From Coriaria nepalensis (Eukaryota > Streptophyta > Magnoliopsida > Cucurbitales > Coriariaceae), in the NCBI GenBank assembly GCA_027186245.1, contig CP114489.1:10361501-10425500 (forward strand): DNA of 64,000 nucleotides. The letters are read 5' to 3'. Numbering within the stretch: the first letter of the stretch is position 1; every line of letters begins with the position of its first letter. The notes beneath the pieces were generated by a model, which saw nothing but the letters and a program-made list of their open reading frames with translations, was not told the DNA's origin and ran no database searches. Position numbers and translations under genes: made by a program. Positions 36,804 to 49,017 of the stretch are shown one piece after another.

Positions 36804-37361
36804 ATGTTGTCCACTTTCCCACCTGTTTTTATACCCGACCCGTTTTTACCCTTCGATGCCGGTTTTGCCGTTCGGGAATACCCCGGACCTCTCCCGCCCA
36901 TCCGATCTCCCAATCTTATCACATCCAACTCCAATTCAGATTTTATCCAGTCTCCGAAACCCGTAGTCTCCGGTTCCGGCTCAGACAGCTCGATCCCTGG
37001 TCTCGATAAACAGAACCAATTACAGAAACCCATCATGGACGATCATAAGCAGAGAAGAAAGATATCGAACCGAGAATCAGCTAGGCGATCAAGGATGCGT
37101 AAACAAAAGCATTTAGAAAATCTAAGGAATCAGGTGAGCCGGCTTAGATTGGAAAACCAGGATCTTTCAAACCGGTTGAAGTTCACTTTGTATAATTGTC
37201 ATCGTGTGCGGAAAGACAACGGTGAGCTCCAATGTGAACTAACTGTTCTCCAACACAAACTGTCGGAAATGCGCCAGGTTTTGATTTTCCGGCATTCGCA
37301 GCAGCAATTCGCGACATCATCTGCATGTCCACCGTACAATAATACGGTTCTGTCGGAATAG
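36804..37361 (+). CDS. Group S-type bZIP transcription factor
   Basis: A single exon of 185 residues. The basic region is KISNRESARRSRMRKQKHLE (residues about 86-105) with the N-x7-R signature (N89, R97), followed by a leucine zipper LENLRNQVSRLRLENQDLSN with leucines at seven-residue spacing, and further hydrophobic heptads to about residue 160. Intronless structure and length fit plant group S bZIPs. The N-terminal 78 residues are proline- and serine-rich. I found no upstream conserved peptide uORF of the sucrose-control type in the ~140-nt leader, so sucrose-dependent translational control is not supported. Binding of ACGT/G-box-like sites as homo- or heterodimer is expected from the family. 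Confidence 0.93.
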   Translation: MLSTFPPVFIPDPFLPFDAGFAVREYPGPLPPIRSPNLITSNSNSDFIQSPKPVVSGSGSDSSIPGLDKQNQLQKPIMDDHKQRRKISNRESARRSRMRKQKHLENLRNQVSRLRLENQDLSNRLKFTLYNCHRVRKDNGELQCELTVLQHKLSEMRQVLIFRHSQQQFATSSACPPYNNTVLSE

Positions 37362-37913
37362 AATCTACCAATAATCACGTAGCTGTAGGAATTACAATAA
37401 CGAACTCATTTATTAGTTTCTAAAGCTTAAAAGAGTAGTAGCGATTGAGTAAGAAGTAAACTTATGCGTCTCTGTAGGTTAAGATATGTTACGGGTGAAG
37501 AAAATAGGAAAGGAAGGTGAAGGGTTGGTTTTCTAATGGTGATTTTTTACAAAAGAGTGGTTAGAGAAACGTCCGACGGTTACTGTATGTAAAGATAAAA
37601 GCTGTTTAATTAATTATCGATAATTAAGTTTATTAAATAAGGCCCTCTGGTGTTTACTAATTTATTATTATTATTATTTTTTTTTTTTAAAAAAATTGTA
37701 TTTGTATAAAAGTAGTATATTAATCATGTTTTTATAGTAAGTCAAGTTAAAAGAGTAATAGAGAGAACCCTTTAGAAGGCTTGCACGCTGCCTTCGAAAT
37801 AAAGTGAATTTGAAGCAAACCCTATCCACAACGAGCATCTTTATTCTTTAGATGAAGGGGGTACTAATTAGCTTAGAAAAGTAATTTTCGATTGACACTA
37901 AAAAGCAACGTGC

Positions 37914-37952
<39 letters not shown>

Positions 37953-38398
37953 TGCCGACCTATAATAATAAAAATATTTAATTTTATTATAAATATTCTG
38001 AATAATATTATGATATATTAAATTTTATTATAAATTAATTAATATGAGGATTAGAGATTAAAGATCAGTTAAACGATTCATTTTCGTGACAAAAGCACAA
38101 AAAGAGGTCTATCCCCCATGCATGCGCCTTCGTCACCTCCATCTTGATGGCTTTTTTTATCCCTAAAGATGAAAAATATTATCTTTAATCTTTAATAAAT
38201 AAATAAAGATTTTATCACCCACGATCGGGGATACCGGACCTGCTATAACTCCGGTTCAAAATAAAGATTTTTGCAATTTGAAAGTCATTATATCATTATT
38301 ATAATATTTTATTTAGTAACTATTATATAGTATATATATGATATAATATAATATGCACATTAGATCAAGGGCAAATAATATAGTTTAAAAAAAAAAAA
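37362..38398. other. Intergenic
   Basis: bZIP 3' UTR and AT-rich spacer with (TA)n at 37917-37949. No gene seen. Confidence 0.45.
37917..37949. repeat. (TA)n microsatellite
   Basis: About 16 TA repeats bordered by GCATG on both sides. Confidence 0.9.
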
Positions 38399-38601
38399 AT
38401 CATAATCAGGGGGCTACTGATAATCATCTCGTTGTGGTCGTGAGCAATGAGCATTGCAAGTTGGGAATGTTTAGACGTCATAGATCTAATCATCTCTAAT
38501 TAATTATTGTCTCTGCTTAAGTAAGCTTAGTCGTGGGTTCCTTAATTACTATATAAGCCTTGAGTTATAATTAATTACTTAACATGATCGCACTCTAAGT
38601 G
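38399..38601 (+). repeat. Direct repeat, left copy
   Basis: About 203 bp that match 41030-41230 with roughly 90 percent identity. The copies contain GTTGGGAATGTTTAGACGTC and CCTTGAGTT. The flanks differ. The pair brackets the Copia remnants, but the sequence just inside the flanking bases is also shared, so the copies are not clean LTRs. Confidence 0.9.
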
Positions 38602-38639
38602 AACAATCCTCAATTTAAGTGAAATATTTCAAGAAGTTG

Positions 38640-40620
38640 TTATTATTAAGAAGTTTTCGCTTAGATGAAAAAATTTCGAGAACTACTTTAACCCTAAATG
38701 AAAGGAGATGAATGTCGAAATTTGGTTGTTCGACTTCAAATTGAAGAAAAGGGTTATTCAAACATGAGGCAAATGCTAATATTATGAAATATGGTCAATG
38801 TTCTAAAAAGATAGACAAATGGTCTAAATTAGGATTAAAATGAGGAGTCTCAAGAAAACAAATTAAATTTCAAGTGAAATATTTCAATTGTGATAAGATG
38901 AGTTACATAAATTTAGATTGTAAGCTTCCAAAGAAAAAATTAAGCCAAGAAGCAAATATGGTGAAAAACATTACTCAAGATGTCTCAAACTTTAATCTCT
39001 CCCAATAGTTCATTTTGTTTTTTGGGAAAAGTTTGTTGATGAACTTATAAGCTAAATAAAATGTAATGATCTTTTGAAAAATTAATAAAATAAAGCTAGT
39101 TATTTTATTAGTTGTTTGTATTTTTATAATCTATAATATGCTAGATTAGAATATATTGATTATGATTCTATGGGTAAAATAACTAACATAAATCATATAC
39201 TAAACTTTCACATGAGAAAATAAACAAGGTTATTATTTAAAATAAATGCCAAACTTCTTGGTTTAATCCATAAGAAAATATATGTTCTTCTTGAATATAT
39301 ATTTATAAGAAAGTTCAAAATGAACCAAGATTAAACGAACCCTAGAGTTTATCATACTCAAGAACAATAAAATAAGTTAGAGGTTGATAAAATCTCGACT
39401 TGACAAAAGAGTTAGGGTATAAAATCTTATGCTTTGAAATTTTTTTGTTAGAAGATGAATATTAAAACTTTAAGGAATCTATCTAGAAAAGTTTTAGTAA
39501 ACTAATCTCAATTAGAATTATCCATAGATAAAGTTTCCAAACTGCTAACTAAATAGTTAAATAGAGAGTTAATTAAAAAATCATCAAGGAGAATGAGACT
39601 AAAGCCTATGAAAAAATAAGTTAATACAATAGAAATCCAATCTAGCTTATTGGAAATCTCAAGATCTAAGTTTAACGGGGTAACCTAGTTGTATAAATAA
39701 TTAATTAGATCACTATAAGAGTTCTCCTCCTATCTATTCATATGATGAAACAGTAATGCACATAAGAGAAATGATAATCTATGTTTTTAATGATTCTTAG
39801 ACATCGAGAAATCCGAGTGGAATACAATGAGTTATTCTTAATTAAGAATTACCTATGTGAGAGAAAAGTGGGGCCGCTTCTAAGAAAATTAACATGAGCT
39901 TAATTATTTACAACTCTTGCAAAACCAGGCAGATGTTTAAGGCCAAAATGAATATAACAGTGAGAACTCAATTATATTAGGAAAAACTCATGTGTGAAGT
40001 ATGTTATTGTTTACATGAACGGTAAAATAGTTTAAGGACATCGCGTATACGGATCAACCAATAAAATGAATAAACTTTCATAAGAGAAGGTTCAAAGGAT
40101 AATACATACCTATTCAAGTTTTGATCCATTGAACACTATCACCAGATTAAAAATGTTTTAATTTCAAAATTATCCATTGTATGATTTATCAATTTTCATT
40201 CATGTAGGGGATTATTGGAAAATTTTGAATTGAATAGAAAATTGAATTTTCAATTTTTTCAAGAATTAATTTATCAAATTAATATATATTAATATAGCTA
40301 ATTAACTTTATAATTAATTTTATGAAATTGACGGATTAATATGCATTAATCTGTCCAATAGGTTTTCTCCACATGAAACCTGTAAATTGGCTTCCTCCCT
40401 TTTAGAAAAATCATTCAGAAAATGATTTCCTCATCAAATCATCTCTAGAGTTCTAAGCTTTGGAGTGATAGTGTTCACTAGGTTAAGAGTTCACCGGAAA
40501 TATTTGGTGTTCTTACCGAGTATTCTTCATTTCGTTGTATCCTAAGAGACAGACTGCATACAAACTTAATATGTTTTAAGGACACTGTTGAAGCTCACAG
40601 GTCATAGAATTCCTCTTTCA
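38640..40620 (+). mobile_element. Decayed Copia retrotransposon, gag region and possible LTR
   Basis: Plus-strand translation gives NLVVRLQIEEKG (about 38730) and a copy of the gag zinc knuckle, read as FNCDKMSYINLDC (about 38880-38930), followed by LPKK and then QEANMVKNITQDVS (about 38945-38995). This is the C-terminus of a Copia gag. Many stops interrupt it. No protease, integrase or RT is present before 40100. The part at about 40200-40620 resembles a Copia LTR in style (a promoter-like region with GTATCCTAAGAGACAGACTG) but has no partner. The insert is old and incomplete. Confidence 0.7.
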
Positions 40621-41029
40621 TCAATTTAGTTTATAAATTCATATTCCATATAATTTCATTTTGCTTTACATCATTCTCACTTTTGTTTATATTTAAATAT
40701 TATGATTTTATATATTTAATATTTTATTTTATGATTACAAATTTCAATAAATAAACTATTTACATATATTATTTTATAATTTAATTTTATAAATTCTATT
40801 AACTATTTTATTTTTTTAATTATTATTTTTTTATATTATTATTATCTAATTCTTTATATATTGTAATATATTATTATAAATTTTGTTTATTATTTTATGT
40901 TCTTAATTACTGTTTTTAAATTACTATATTCGATTTTTACTACTTATTATTTTTCATGTATTACTTTTTTTTACTGCTTTTATTTACTAATCTTAGATAT
41001 TATTAAACTTACTGTTTACTATAAGAAAA
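40621..41029. other. AT-rich spacer
   Basis: Very AT-rich, no pattern except T/A runs. It sits between the Copia-like part and the right copy of the direct repeat. Confidence 0.4.
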
Positions 41030-41230
41030 ATTATAATCAGGGCTACTGATAATCATCTCATTGTGGTCGCGAGCAGTGAGCATTGCAAGTTGGGAATGTT
41101 TAGACGTCATAGATCTAATCATTTCTAATTAATTATTGTCCCTGCTTAAGTAAGCTTAGCTGTGGGTTCCTTAATTACCATTTAAGCCTTGAGTTAGAAT
41201 TAATTACTTTACATGATCGCACTCTAAGCG
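41030..41230 (+). repeat. Direct repeat, right copy
   Basis: About 90 percent identical to 38399-38601 over some 200 bp; the same orientation. The repeat includes ATAAGCCTTGAGTT-like and TGGGTTCCTTAATTAC blocks. Confidence 0.9.
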
Positions 41231-41396
41231 TTTCATACTTGAAAGGAGAAGATGCATATCCTTGTGATAAGGAAGACGACATGTCGATAGACATGTATAA
41301 GCTCGGCGTTTGTTACCTTGAACTTCAAATGAAAAGATGTATCAAATTTACAATCAAACTGTGATTAAAAATTCTTATCTTTAGGATGTGTTAGAG

Positions 41397-41817
41397 CTAG
41401 GTAAGCTTCACAAAGCTATCTTCTCTAACTCCACATGAATCCTTGCAAGAAAAACTAAATCCCCTCTTCTTCTTCGTCTTCTTCTCCTCCTTCACTTCAA
41501 GAAAAGGGTCATCTATCCATATTTGCCTCTTCGATGAGGTGCTTCTATCGACAACCTGATCATGTAACGGTGGCCGACACAGCGGAGGTGGGATCTTATA
41601 AACACGATGACTATCAAGACGAGGAGGGAAGACTTTGGGACCCATTGAATTGCAAGAAATTTGGGTTGACTTTAAGTCAGGTGCATGGAGTCGGAATATG
41701 ATCATTGGCAGGCGATGATGATCCTTTCAAGTCACGTAGCTTGGAGACCCCAGGTCTTTCTTCCCATGCGAAGGGTATTCCGCTTCCTTGCGAACTATGC
41801 ACCCTTTTGTTGCTCAT
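41397..41817 (-). pseudogene. DUF688-like gene with a frameshift
   Basis: Read from ATG at 41817: MSNKRVHSSQGSGIPFAWEE then RPGVSKLRDLKGSSSP and NDHIPTPCT, where a stop follows in this frame (41677). One frame over, the text continues with LKSTQISCNSMGPKVFPPRL, HRVYKIPPPLCRPPL and an ending FSFSCKDSCGVREDSFVKLT. The two halves join if one base near 41684 is gained or lost. The family (plant DUF688) has the same sequence order: S.(V/I)PF.WE..PGVSK, then KIPPPP. About 139 residues in total. It may be a recent single-base frameshift, or a sequencing indel in otherwise intact coding sequence. Function unknown. Confidence 0.72.
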
Positions 41818-43160
41818 TCTCGTCGATCTTAATTTTGTGTTAAAAAAAAAGAGGTTTATAATTTTGTAAAAAGGAATTGCTTCTGTGCCAAAATTTATAG
41901 CCATAATTTGGTGCTGACCAATTCAATGGTATTCTTTGTAATTTTAGGGGTAGGTAGAATGAATACGAATCAAAATACATAACACAATTTATATTTTTTT
42001 TAAATTTTATTTAACCTAATTTGAAAACACAAGCCTCGATTACTTTTATTTATTCTTTTTTTTTTCCCTGCAATTTTAACGAGCGTGCGTGCTAGGCTGC
42101 TAGCATGACATATCATGCAGAATAAAATGAAATAAAAGAAATGTATGTTGATGCATGGATTAATAGAGAAAGGTTTGAAAGCAAAGACCCGTCGTCAGAA
42201 ACAATGAAAAGGGTCGGTTTCAGGGAGGAATTGGTAGCTACAGACAAACTCAAAACGGATAAAATTGTCAAAGTCTACGTGTATATATAGAGTTCGATTG
42301 TGATTTTGAAAGCAACATCCAATTGGGTTCGAGTCACTGACATTGTTCAAGTTATGGAAAAAAGGAAGTCACCAGATAAGCTTATGGGAGGGAGGAAGGA
42401 TGATGGCACTACTACGATCACAAGCCTAAGAATTACTAGTTGGTGCCGCTGAATTAGTATCTAATGGTTCAGCAATTTCATCATTGTTGATATGATCATG
42501 TTGTTTTCATGGTCCGTAAATCATCCATTTTCATATCCATGGGTCGGTTAAAAACCGAAATCTAAATCAATTCAAATTAAAAATCAATATATTGAATTGA
42601 ATAACGGATTAATACTTTCAAAATCGTTCATAATTCATCCAACCCGTTATTCATAAATTTAATTTTACATTTAATTATTTAAAGTAACCGATTACCACTC
42701 AGGTTGATAGATAAAAATCCAGCTATAATTTTATTTGGTTCATAGGATATAAAAATACCAAAGTTTAATACACTCAATCCACATGCGACCCTCTCCTTAC
42801 GTACGTAGTGTCGTAGCTGGAGCAGATTGAGAGAGGGAGAACCATCAAGATAGAGAGAGAGAACGACAGTCGGACGGAGGACACAAATGTTAAAAAGGCT
42901 GCTGGGCCTGTGGCCCACTATGGTAAAGAAGGCTGCTGGGCCTTTGAGTCTGTGACCCGTCATGGTCCGCTGCTTTATCTATTCATTGATCAACAACGTT
43001 AGCAGACAGATCATCAAACTTAATCCTAGATAAATCGAAACTATATGTTAAGGATAATATGTCAATGAGTAGAAGTAATCCTCGCCCTATTCAAACTCTT
43101 TTAATGTTAAAAGATGTCTATATAAACGTAACTCTGGCTCATAATCATTATGATTGTTGA
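41818..43160. other. Intergenic
   Basis: AT-rich spacer. 42530-42680 has AACCG/CGGTT blocks like those in degraded hAT elements, but I cannot delimit ends. The short minus ORF at 42679-42963 is not supported. Confidence 0.35.
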
Positions 43161-43168
43161 CTTATTAA

Positions 43169-43965
43169 TAGAGATAACAAAATGAGGTGAACCGGTACGA
43201 GCATGCATGACATGATACAAGTACGTGCACAACACGAGAGTTGAGCCGTGCCATGCTCAATTATGTGAGCATGCAGGCCGGCACGACATGACACAAATTT
43301 CCTGTGTTAACATGCCGTGTCGTGCTGGCCTGAAATACCACATGACCCTTTTTAGCTCGTGTGAGACACGAACTTAAAAAGACCTCTTAGTTCTGAGAGT
43401 TTTTTTTTTTTTTTTTTTTGTGGAAATCATTTTGTATATTGAAAATTTTCAATTAATACGAGATCTTATTTGACTAAATAATATTTTTTACAGTTTATTT
43501 ATAATTTTAAATATGAATGATACTAACTTATAATTTACTAAATAATAATTATTTATAACGATTATTTATTTATTTTATAATATGAAGTAAAATAAATTAT
43601 TTATTTTAATGGTACTAACTTCTATTGCATTAATAATTTAATTTTTCGAATAAGATTCAATCATTATTTACTTCATAGACTATCAGTTCTGATACTCGAC
43701 GGAACGAAAGCTCCATCGACTCATAACTTCTTGTTTACTCGATGGGTCGAAGGCTCCATCGACCCGTCAATAATCATAACTGCTATTCTGCTAGCCTATG
43801 TAGCTATAAAGTGAGTAATGATTGAGTCTGATTTCTGAATATATGATTTAAAAAAATGAGATTGTTGAAAAAACGAGCTCACGGATTGGGCATGGTATGA
43901 GTCCACAAACTGAGTAAGGCACGACATAGTATGGGCCCACTGACCGGCACGAATTGCCACCTCTA
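43169..43965. mobile_element. Non-autonomous hAT-type element, 797 bp
   Basis: The left end TAGAGATAACAAAATGAGGT and the right end, read on the other strand, TAGAGGTGGCAATTCGTGCC form imperfect terminal inverted repeats of the plant hAT type (TAGAGGTGGCAA). The element is flanked by near-identical 8-bp direct repeats, CTTATTAA (43161-43168) and GTTATTAA (43966-43973), matching the 8-bp target duplication expected for hAT. The ends are GC-richer and carry palindromic CGGCACGA/TCGTGCC blocks. No transposase ORF. The right end lies 93 bp upstream of the hnRNP remnant. Confidence 0.75.
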
Positions 43966-44057
43966 GTTATTAATCAATATACTTTGTTTCAAAAGGAAAA
44001 TTGTGTTCTTCTATTTTTGTTTTTATTTCGTTTCCACTGAAAATTGATTGATTCCTG

Positions 44058-44993
44058 ATGGATTCTCAAGCAAAACTTTTCGTTGGAGGCTTGTTAAGTG
44101 AAGCAACCGAATGTACCTTGAGGGAATACTTTAGATCTTACGGTGATGTAGTAGAGACTGTTATTGTTCTGGACAAGAACATAGACAAGGGAAAAGGGTT
44201 TGGGTTTGTGACCTTCTCCGACCCGACTATGGCTACTGCGGCTCTTGATCGAGAATCACCAACATATCATTCTTGGAAAAAAGGTACATTTTCTCTTACA
44301 TGCATTATCCTACATTCACGAAACAATTAATTCGTGATTTATTTATTTTCCTCTCGATCTCTTTCTCGTTTGTTATGTTTACAAATGTGTTTGGTAAGTT
44401 TTAATCTTATATGATATGAACTTAACAGTTTCAACATAATATGTTTTTTTTTTTTCCTAGGATATATTTTAACGTTTATAAATATCTTTTATTTTTTAGT
44501 TTTTAAAATTTTATTTTGAAGTAAAATTTTGATGAAATAATATTATTGAAATAAAAAAATATTAAATTATGAAATATTAAATTATGATGATATTTAGTAT
44601 ATTATAGATAAAAAAATCTATGTGGATTTCTCCTCCCCTTCCCCCTTTTTCTTGAAATTACTTTACTTCATATAATTACACAAATTTTATTATGTAGGTG
44701 GATGTAAAACCAGCTATACTAAAATACGAAAAAACTAATGGTGTTAACGGGAGAATAACGAGACTAATGTAAGATTAGTGTTAATGGGAATCATAATCAT
44801 ACTCAATCCAATAAAATTTTTGTGGGTGGCTTACCTCATAATATTGCAACTTCGAAATAACCCAAGCAATTCTTCGGATAATTCGGTTCAATCCTTCATG
44901 CCAAAATTATTTACAACAAAGAAACCCAAAAGTTGAGAGGGTTTGGATTTGTAACATTCGATTCGGAAGATGCAGTTACTGAAGTCTTGAAAG
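44058..44993 (+). pseudogene. hnRNP-like RNA-binding protein gene, degraded
   Basis: From ATG 44058 a good first RRM is open: RNP2 is KLFVGGL, RNP1 is KGFGFVTF, and the domain ends at a GT donor after HSWKK (44283). The second RRM lies at about 44795-44993: KIFVGGLPHN, then stops at TAA and again a few codons later, then RGFGFVTFDSEDAV. The order of RRM1 then RRM2, with a KIFVGGLP start for RRM2, matches plant two-RRM hnRNPs (RNP1/At4g14300 type). The glycine-rich C-terminus is missing. At least two in-frame stops in RRM2 make it non-functional. It starts 93 bp after a hAT element. Confidence 0.8.
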
Positions 44994-47634
44994 TAAGATT
45001 TTATGTTCTAAATTACACATATGTAGAAATAAAGATGGCCAAGCCCGAAACTTCGAAATATAATAATATAAGACAAGAGAATATTGTGCCGGTTTAGATC
45101 GCCGTGCTTAATATCGTAAGATATAATAACGTTGGATAAGAGAATTTTGTCCTCCGATGAAAATGCATAATATCATATTTTTACCCCTTAATGTTTAGTC
45201 TTTTATACTTGTTTGGTGCCTAAATGTACTCATTATTCTTATATTTTGATTTATGATGCAAATGGAGGCGTTAACTGCAAAATGAAGTTAATCGGGCGGT
45301 TTTGGATAGTTTCGACACGACTTCTTAATTTAGACATAACTCTCTCGTCCAAGCTTATATTGAGATGATTCAAGATCTACAAAAGATCTACAATTTTCCT
45401 GTTTTGCATTTTGAGAGATACTGGCTGAATTAAGGTCTAAATCGGGCTTGAATCTCATATGATTTCTCAGAGAAAAAAAAAAAACAATCAAAATGATATG
45501 ACTTTTTAGTGGAGGTATATTATTGGGTTTTTTTTTTTTCCGATTCAATTAGATCCAGTTATCGGATGAAAAATTGGATCGATCAGATATCATTCTTTGT
45601 GAATGATTAGATTGTTCAGATCAGTTCCTTCCGAAGAATCGGGTCAATTCAATTTTGATACTTAACAAATAAATTAAATTATTTCGATCTTTCTCTAATA
45701 AATCGGGTTATTAGAATTATTATGAATTAGATTTTTTTTTTAATAAATCGGTTCGAGTTTTATTTTTTTATATATTAATAAGAAAATTAAAATAATAAAA
45801 TATTAAAAATAAAAGAATAATAAATAATTTTTTAGTAATTAACATACTTTAACAACATGCCATATTATTTCATTCATTAAAAAAATAATTAGAAAGATTA
45901 AAATTTTTTATATTAATTAAAAAATTACACTTAAATTACATAATAATAAATTTTTAAAATAAAAATTATAAAAACTATAAAATAAATTAATAATTAAACT
46001 CTTATATATACTCTTTGTAAACAAATAATTTTGGATTTTCCTTGAAAAAAGAACCCCACCTCCATAAATCCATTAAATTTATAGATCTCTTTCTAGTACG
46101 ACTTTCTCTGTTTGAATCGTGCGTGACATATTGATAGGTAAGCCAAGACAGCTTCGTTTAGATTAATAAATGACATATTTGACTTGCATATTCACAACTA
46201 AATCCTGTTGGTTTTTCCCACTTTTACTTTTTTAGTGAAAGAAAAATCTTTTGGCTTGGTATGGATATCTCCTTATCTTAATCAAAAGACTACAACTCTA
46301 CAACAAATTTAACTACACTAGTACTTGATCCTGTCTTTTTCCCCAGAAGAAAAAACAAAAATCTAAATAATTTTGAATGTGACGTGACGTGACGTGATTT
46401 TCTACTATGAGAGAGAAAGAGAATGAAAAAGTAAATTGTGGCAGAAAGAAGAAAGAAAAAGAATGGTATTAGTTGTTAAATTGTGGCAGAGTACGTACTT
46501 TCTGTCTCTCTCTCTGTGAAGCAAAGCGGATCCCTAGAGTTTGTTTAAGCGATTAAGTGGCAGTGATTTTCTGATTTTGATTTGTATTTAAATTTTTTAT
46601 ATATAATATTTATAATTATATTTTAAATTTATTTAGTAATATTATAAATTTAATTATATTTTTCAAAATTTATAATTCATTATTGAAAAAGTATAAAGAA
46701 TTTTCCGAATTTCAAAAAAAAAAAAAATTGCAAAGCAGAGCAGAGCAGAGTAATTTTTTTGGCCCTGTAGTTGGGTTGCTATCTACATTCTACTTTTTCT
46801 TTGTCGACCTCTGCAGGCTATTTCCTGTAATCTTACTTTAGATTTTGTTTGGATTCTATGGTCTCTTGTGAAATACCAATGACATCCTCATCTACATTGT
46901 ATGTGTCTATGGCTAAAAGTAGTGTATTTTAGATGTGTTTTGTATTGTTTAGATTGAGAGCGGATTCCGCGTTGATGAAAATGAAATAAAGGCCTAAAAA
47001 TCTTCCTCTTTTATATCGACAATATATATAATATCTCCGCTAATTTCTTCAACTTGAGGAGAAAATGGGAGGAGGGGTTGGTTTCTCATCATTGCTTCAA
47101 TCAAAAAATAAGGTCTTTGATCGATCGTAGTAGTTGTAGTAGTACTCGTTTGATTTCTCATAACTCCCACTTCCTTTCTTTCTTTTCTATAACCAATCAT
47201 ACCCTCTTGAAAATCTGTCTCCGCTCTCCATTACTCCGAGAACTCGCTTCTCATAATCCCATGCAAACTTTGACATGTTATTATTTTGTGAATCTATTTT
47301 TGTAAATTATGTTGAAAAAGAAAAAAAAAAAAAAAGCAATACCATTTAGATTTTTGAGTGTGTATATATATATATATAAATGGTAGAGATTTGACCTATA
47401 TGAATAAGTATATACATTTGACTATGCTCATTGCAGTTGTAAAGTACGTATGAGAATATAGTAATTCACGTTATGCACTTATGATACGGGTTTGATTAAT
47501 ATTATGTGATGTTTAGCAAGTAATTTTTGTTAGGAAGATGAGAATTTCGAATTTAGTTTAAGAGATTTTTGATGTAAATTGATTTATCTCAATTATATAC
47601 AATATTCATATGATGCATCATTAGATAATATGAA
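44994..47634. other. Intergenic, AT-rich
   Basis: No gene supported. 45540-45770 has CGGTT/GGATC blocks that resemble other degraded DNA transposons here, without termini. A CT run lies at 46502-46513. The overlapping plus/minus ORFs at 46994-47305 lack motifs. An (AT) tract occurs near 47365. Confidence 0.4.
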
Positions 47635-48838
47635 TAAATGTGTCAAAATAGACCGGCTAACATAGGCCAATATGACTTATTTTGAGTCTATTTATCAAAA
47701 TTCAACGAGACACAGCCCGTGTATTATATAGGCTCAGCTCTTGCTGGGCCTAAAACCCTTCACTGGGCATGGCATAAAGGCTTGGAAAGCCTTATATGGG
47801 CTGCGGCTGAGTCCTGCCACGGCCGGTCTATGGGCTTTACATCGGCGAATGCTAAATGCTCAAAGCATTTAGCAAGCTGGCTCGCATGCCAGCCCTTATA
47901 AGGCATGTAGGCTTTATCACTGAGTCTTGTGTTGTATCCCGGCCGACATGCGCCAGGCTTGGGTCTAATAAATAGCGTGTCGAAATTTGAACTTTAATCT
48001 CAAATTTAATTGGCTTTAAGAAGAGTTTGCCCATTTTATATATATATAAGTTTCTCAAGTATTCCTTTTAAGATGTAGGATATCTCATTTTCAACACCCC
48101 CTCGTACGTGTGGTGTTATTTTGAGTCTACACGTAGATTTTTTTTATATGGATGATGTGGATTACGTATATCAGTTAGTCTAATCACGTGTTGAGCCTAA
48201 CTCTAATACCATATTAAATTTTCAGAGTCCAACTATTTCTTTTCCTAAAAAGCCTTGTAGAGGAAGAATAAACTTTTGACTTATAAATTAACTAGATATT
48301 TTTTCCCTAAGCGATGTGTGATGAATTTCAACACTCATTTTCACTTATAGGCTGGTCATTCTAAACGCTCAACAAGTGACACAGTAGGTGAGAGGCACTT
48401 GCCAATAAAATGTGGACGCATCTACTTATTGGCTTCAATCTCAAAACCAATTTGTCTATGAGAAGAGTTGACTCATCTTTCTTATATATTAGTTTCCTAA
48501 GTGTATTTTTTCAGATGTGAAATATAATATTCTCAATACGCCCCCTTAGTTGTAGTGTTATTTGGAGTTTACACGCGAATATTATTTATATGGGCTACGT
48601 GGAGTATGTGTGGCGGTTAATCCAATCACGTGTTGAACCTAGTTTTGATACCATGTAGAGATTTGAGTTTTTATCTCAAAACCAATTAGCTTTGAAAAGA
48701 GTTAGCTCATCTTTCTTATATATGAGTTTATTAAGTGTTTCCTTTCAGATATGTGATATATTATCATAAACATGGTGCGGACCATGCCAGGCTTGAACTG
48801 GGCTGAGTAAGCGGGCTCACGTCATTTCGACACCTCTA
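47635..48838. mobile_element. hAT-type element of 1204 bp with internal repeats
   Basis: The left end TAAATGTGTCAAAATAGACC and the right end on the other strand TAGAGGTGTCGAAATGACGT are imperfect terminal inverted repeats (roughly 70 percent). The 8-bp flanks are AATATGAA (47627-47634) and AACATGAA (48839-48846), differing at one base, as expected for an old hAT insertion. Inside are three imperfect copies of a repeat (about 47990-48235, 48425-48655 and 48660-48780) carrying CCAATTGGC-like, a CGCCCCC/CCCCC, CACGTGTTGA and a TAATACCATG/GATACCATG text. No transposase ORF. Confidence 0.7.
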
Positions 48839-49017
48839 AACATGAAGTTAATATAGATGGTTGAATTAATCGGTTCATCATATATACAGTCCGACAAAAA
48901 ATTTCTTGAGTCATTTAATCTAATGTATAGAAGCAATAGTAAATATTTAAGCTTCCCTCATTACCATCCAAGTCGACGTCAGTATGTAGACCATATTGAA
49001 ACAAATATTCAATGTGT

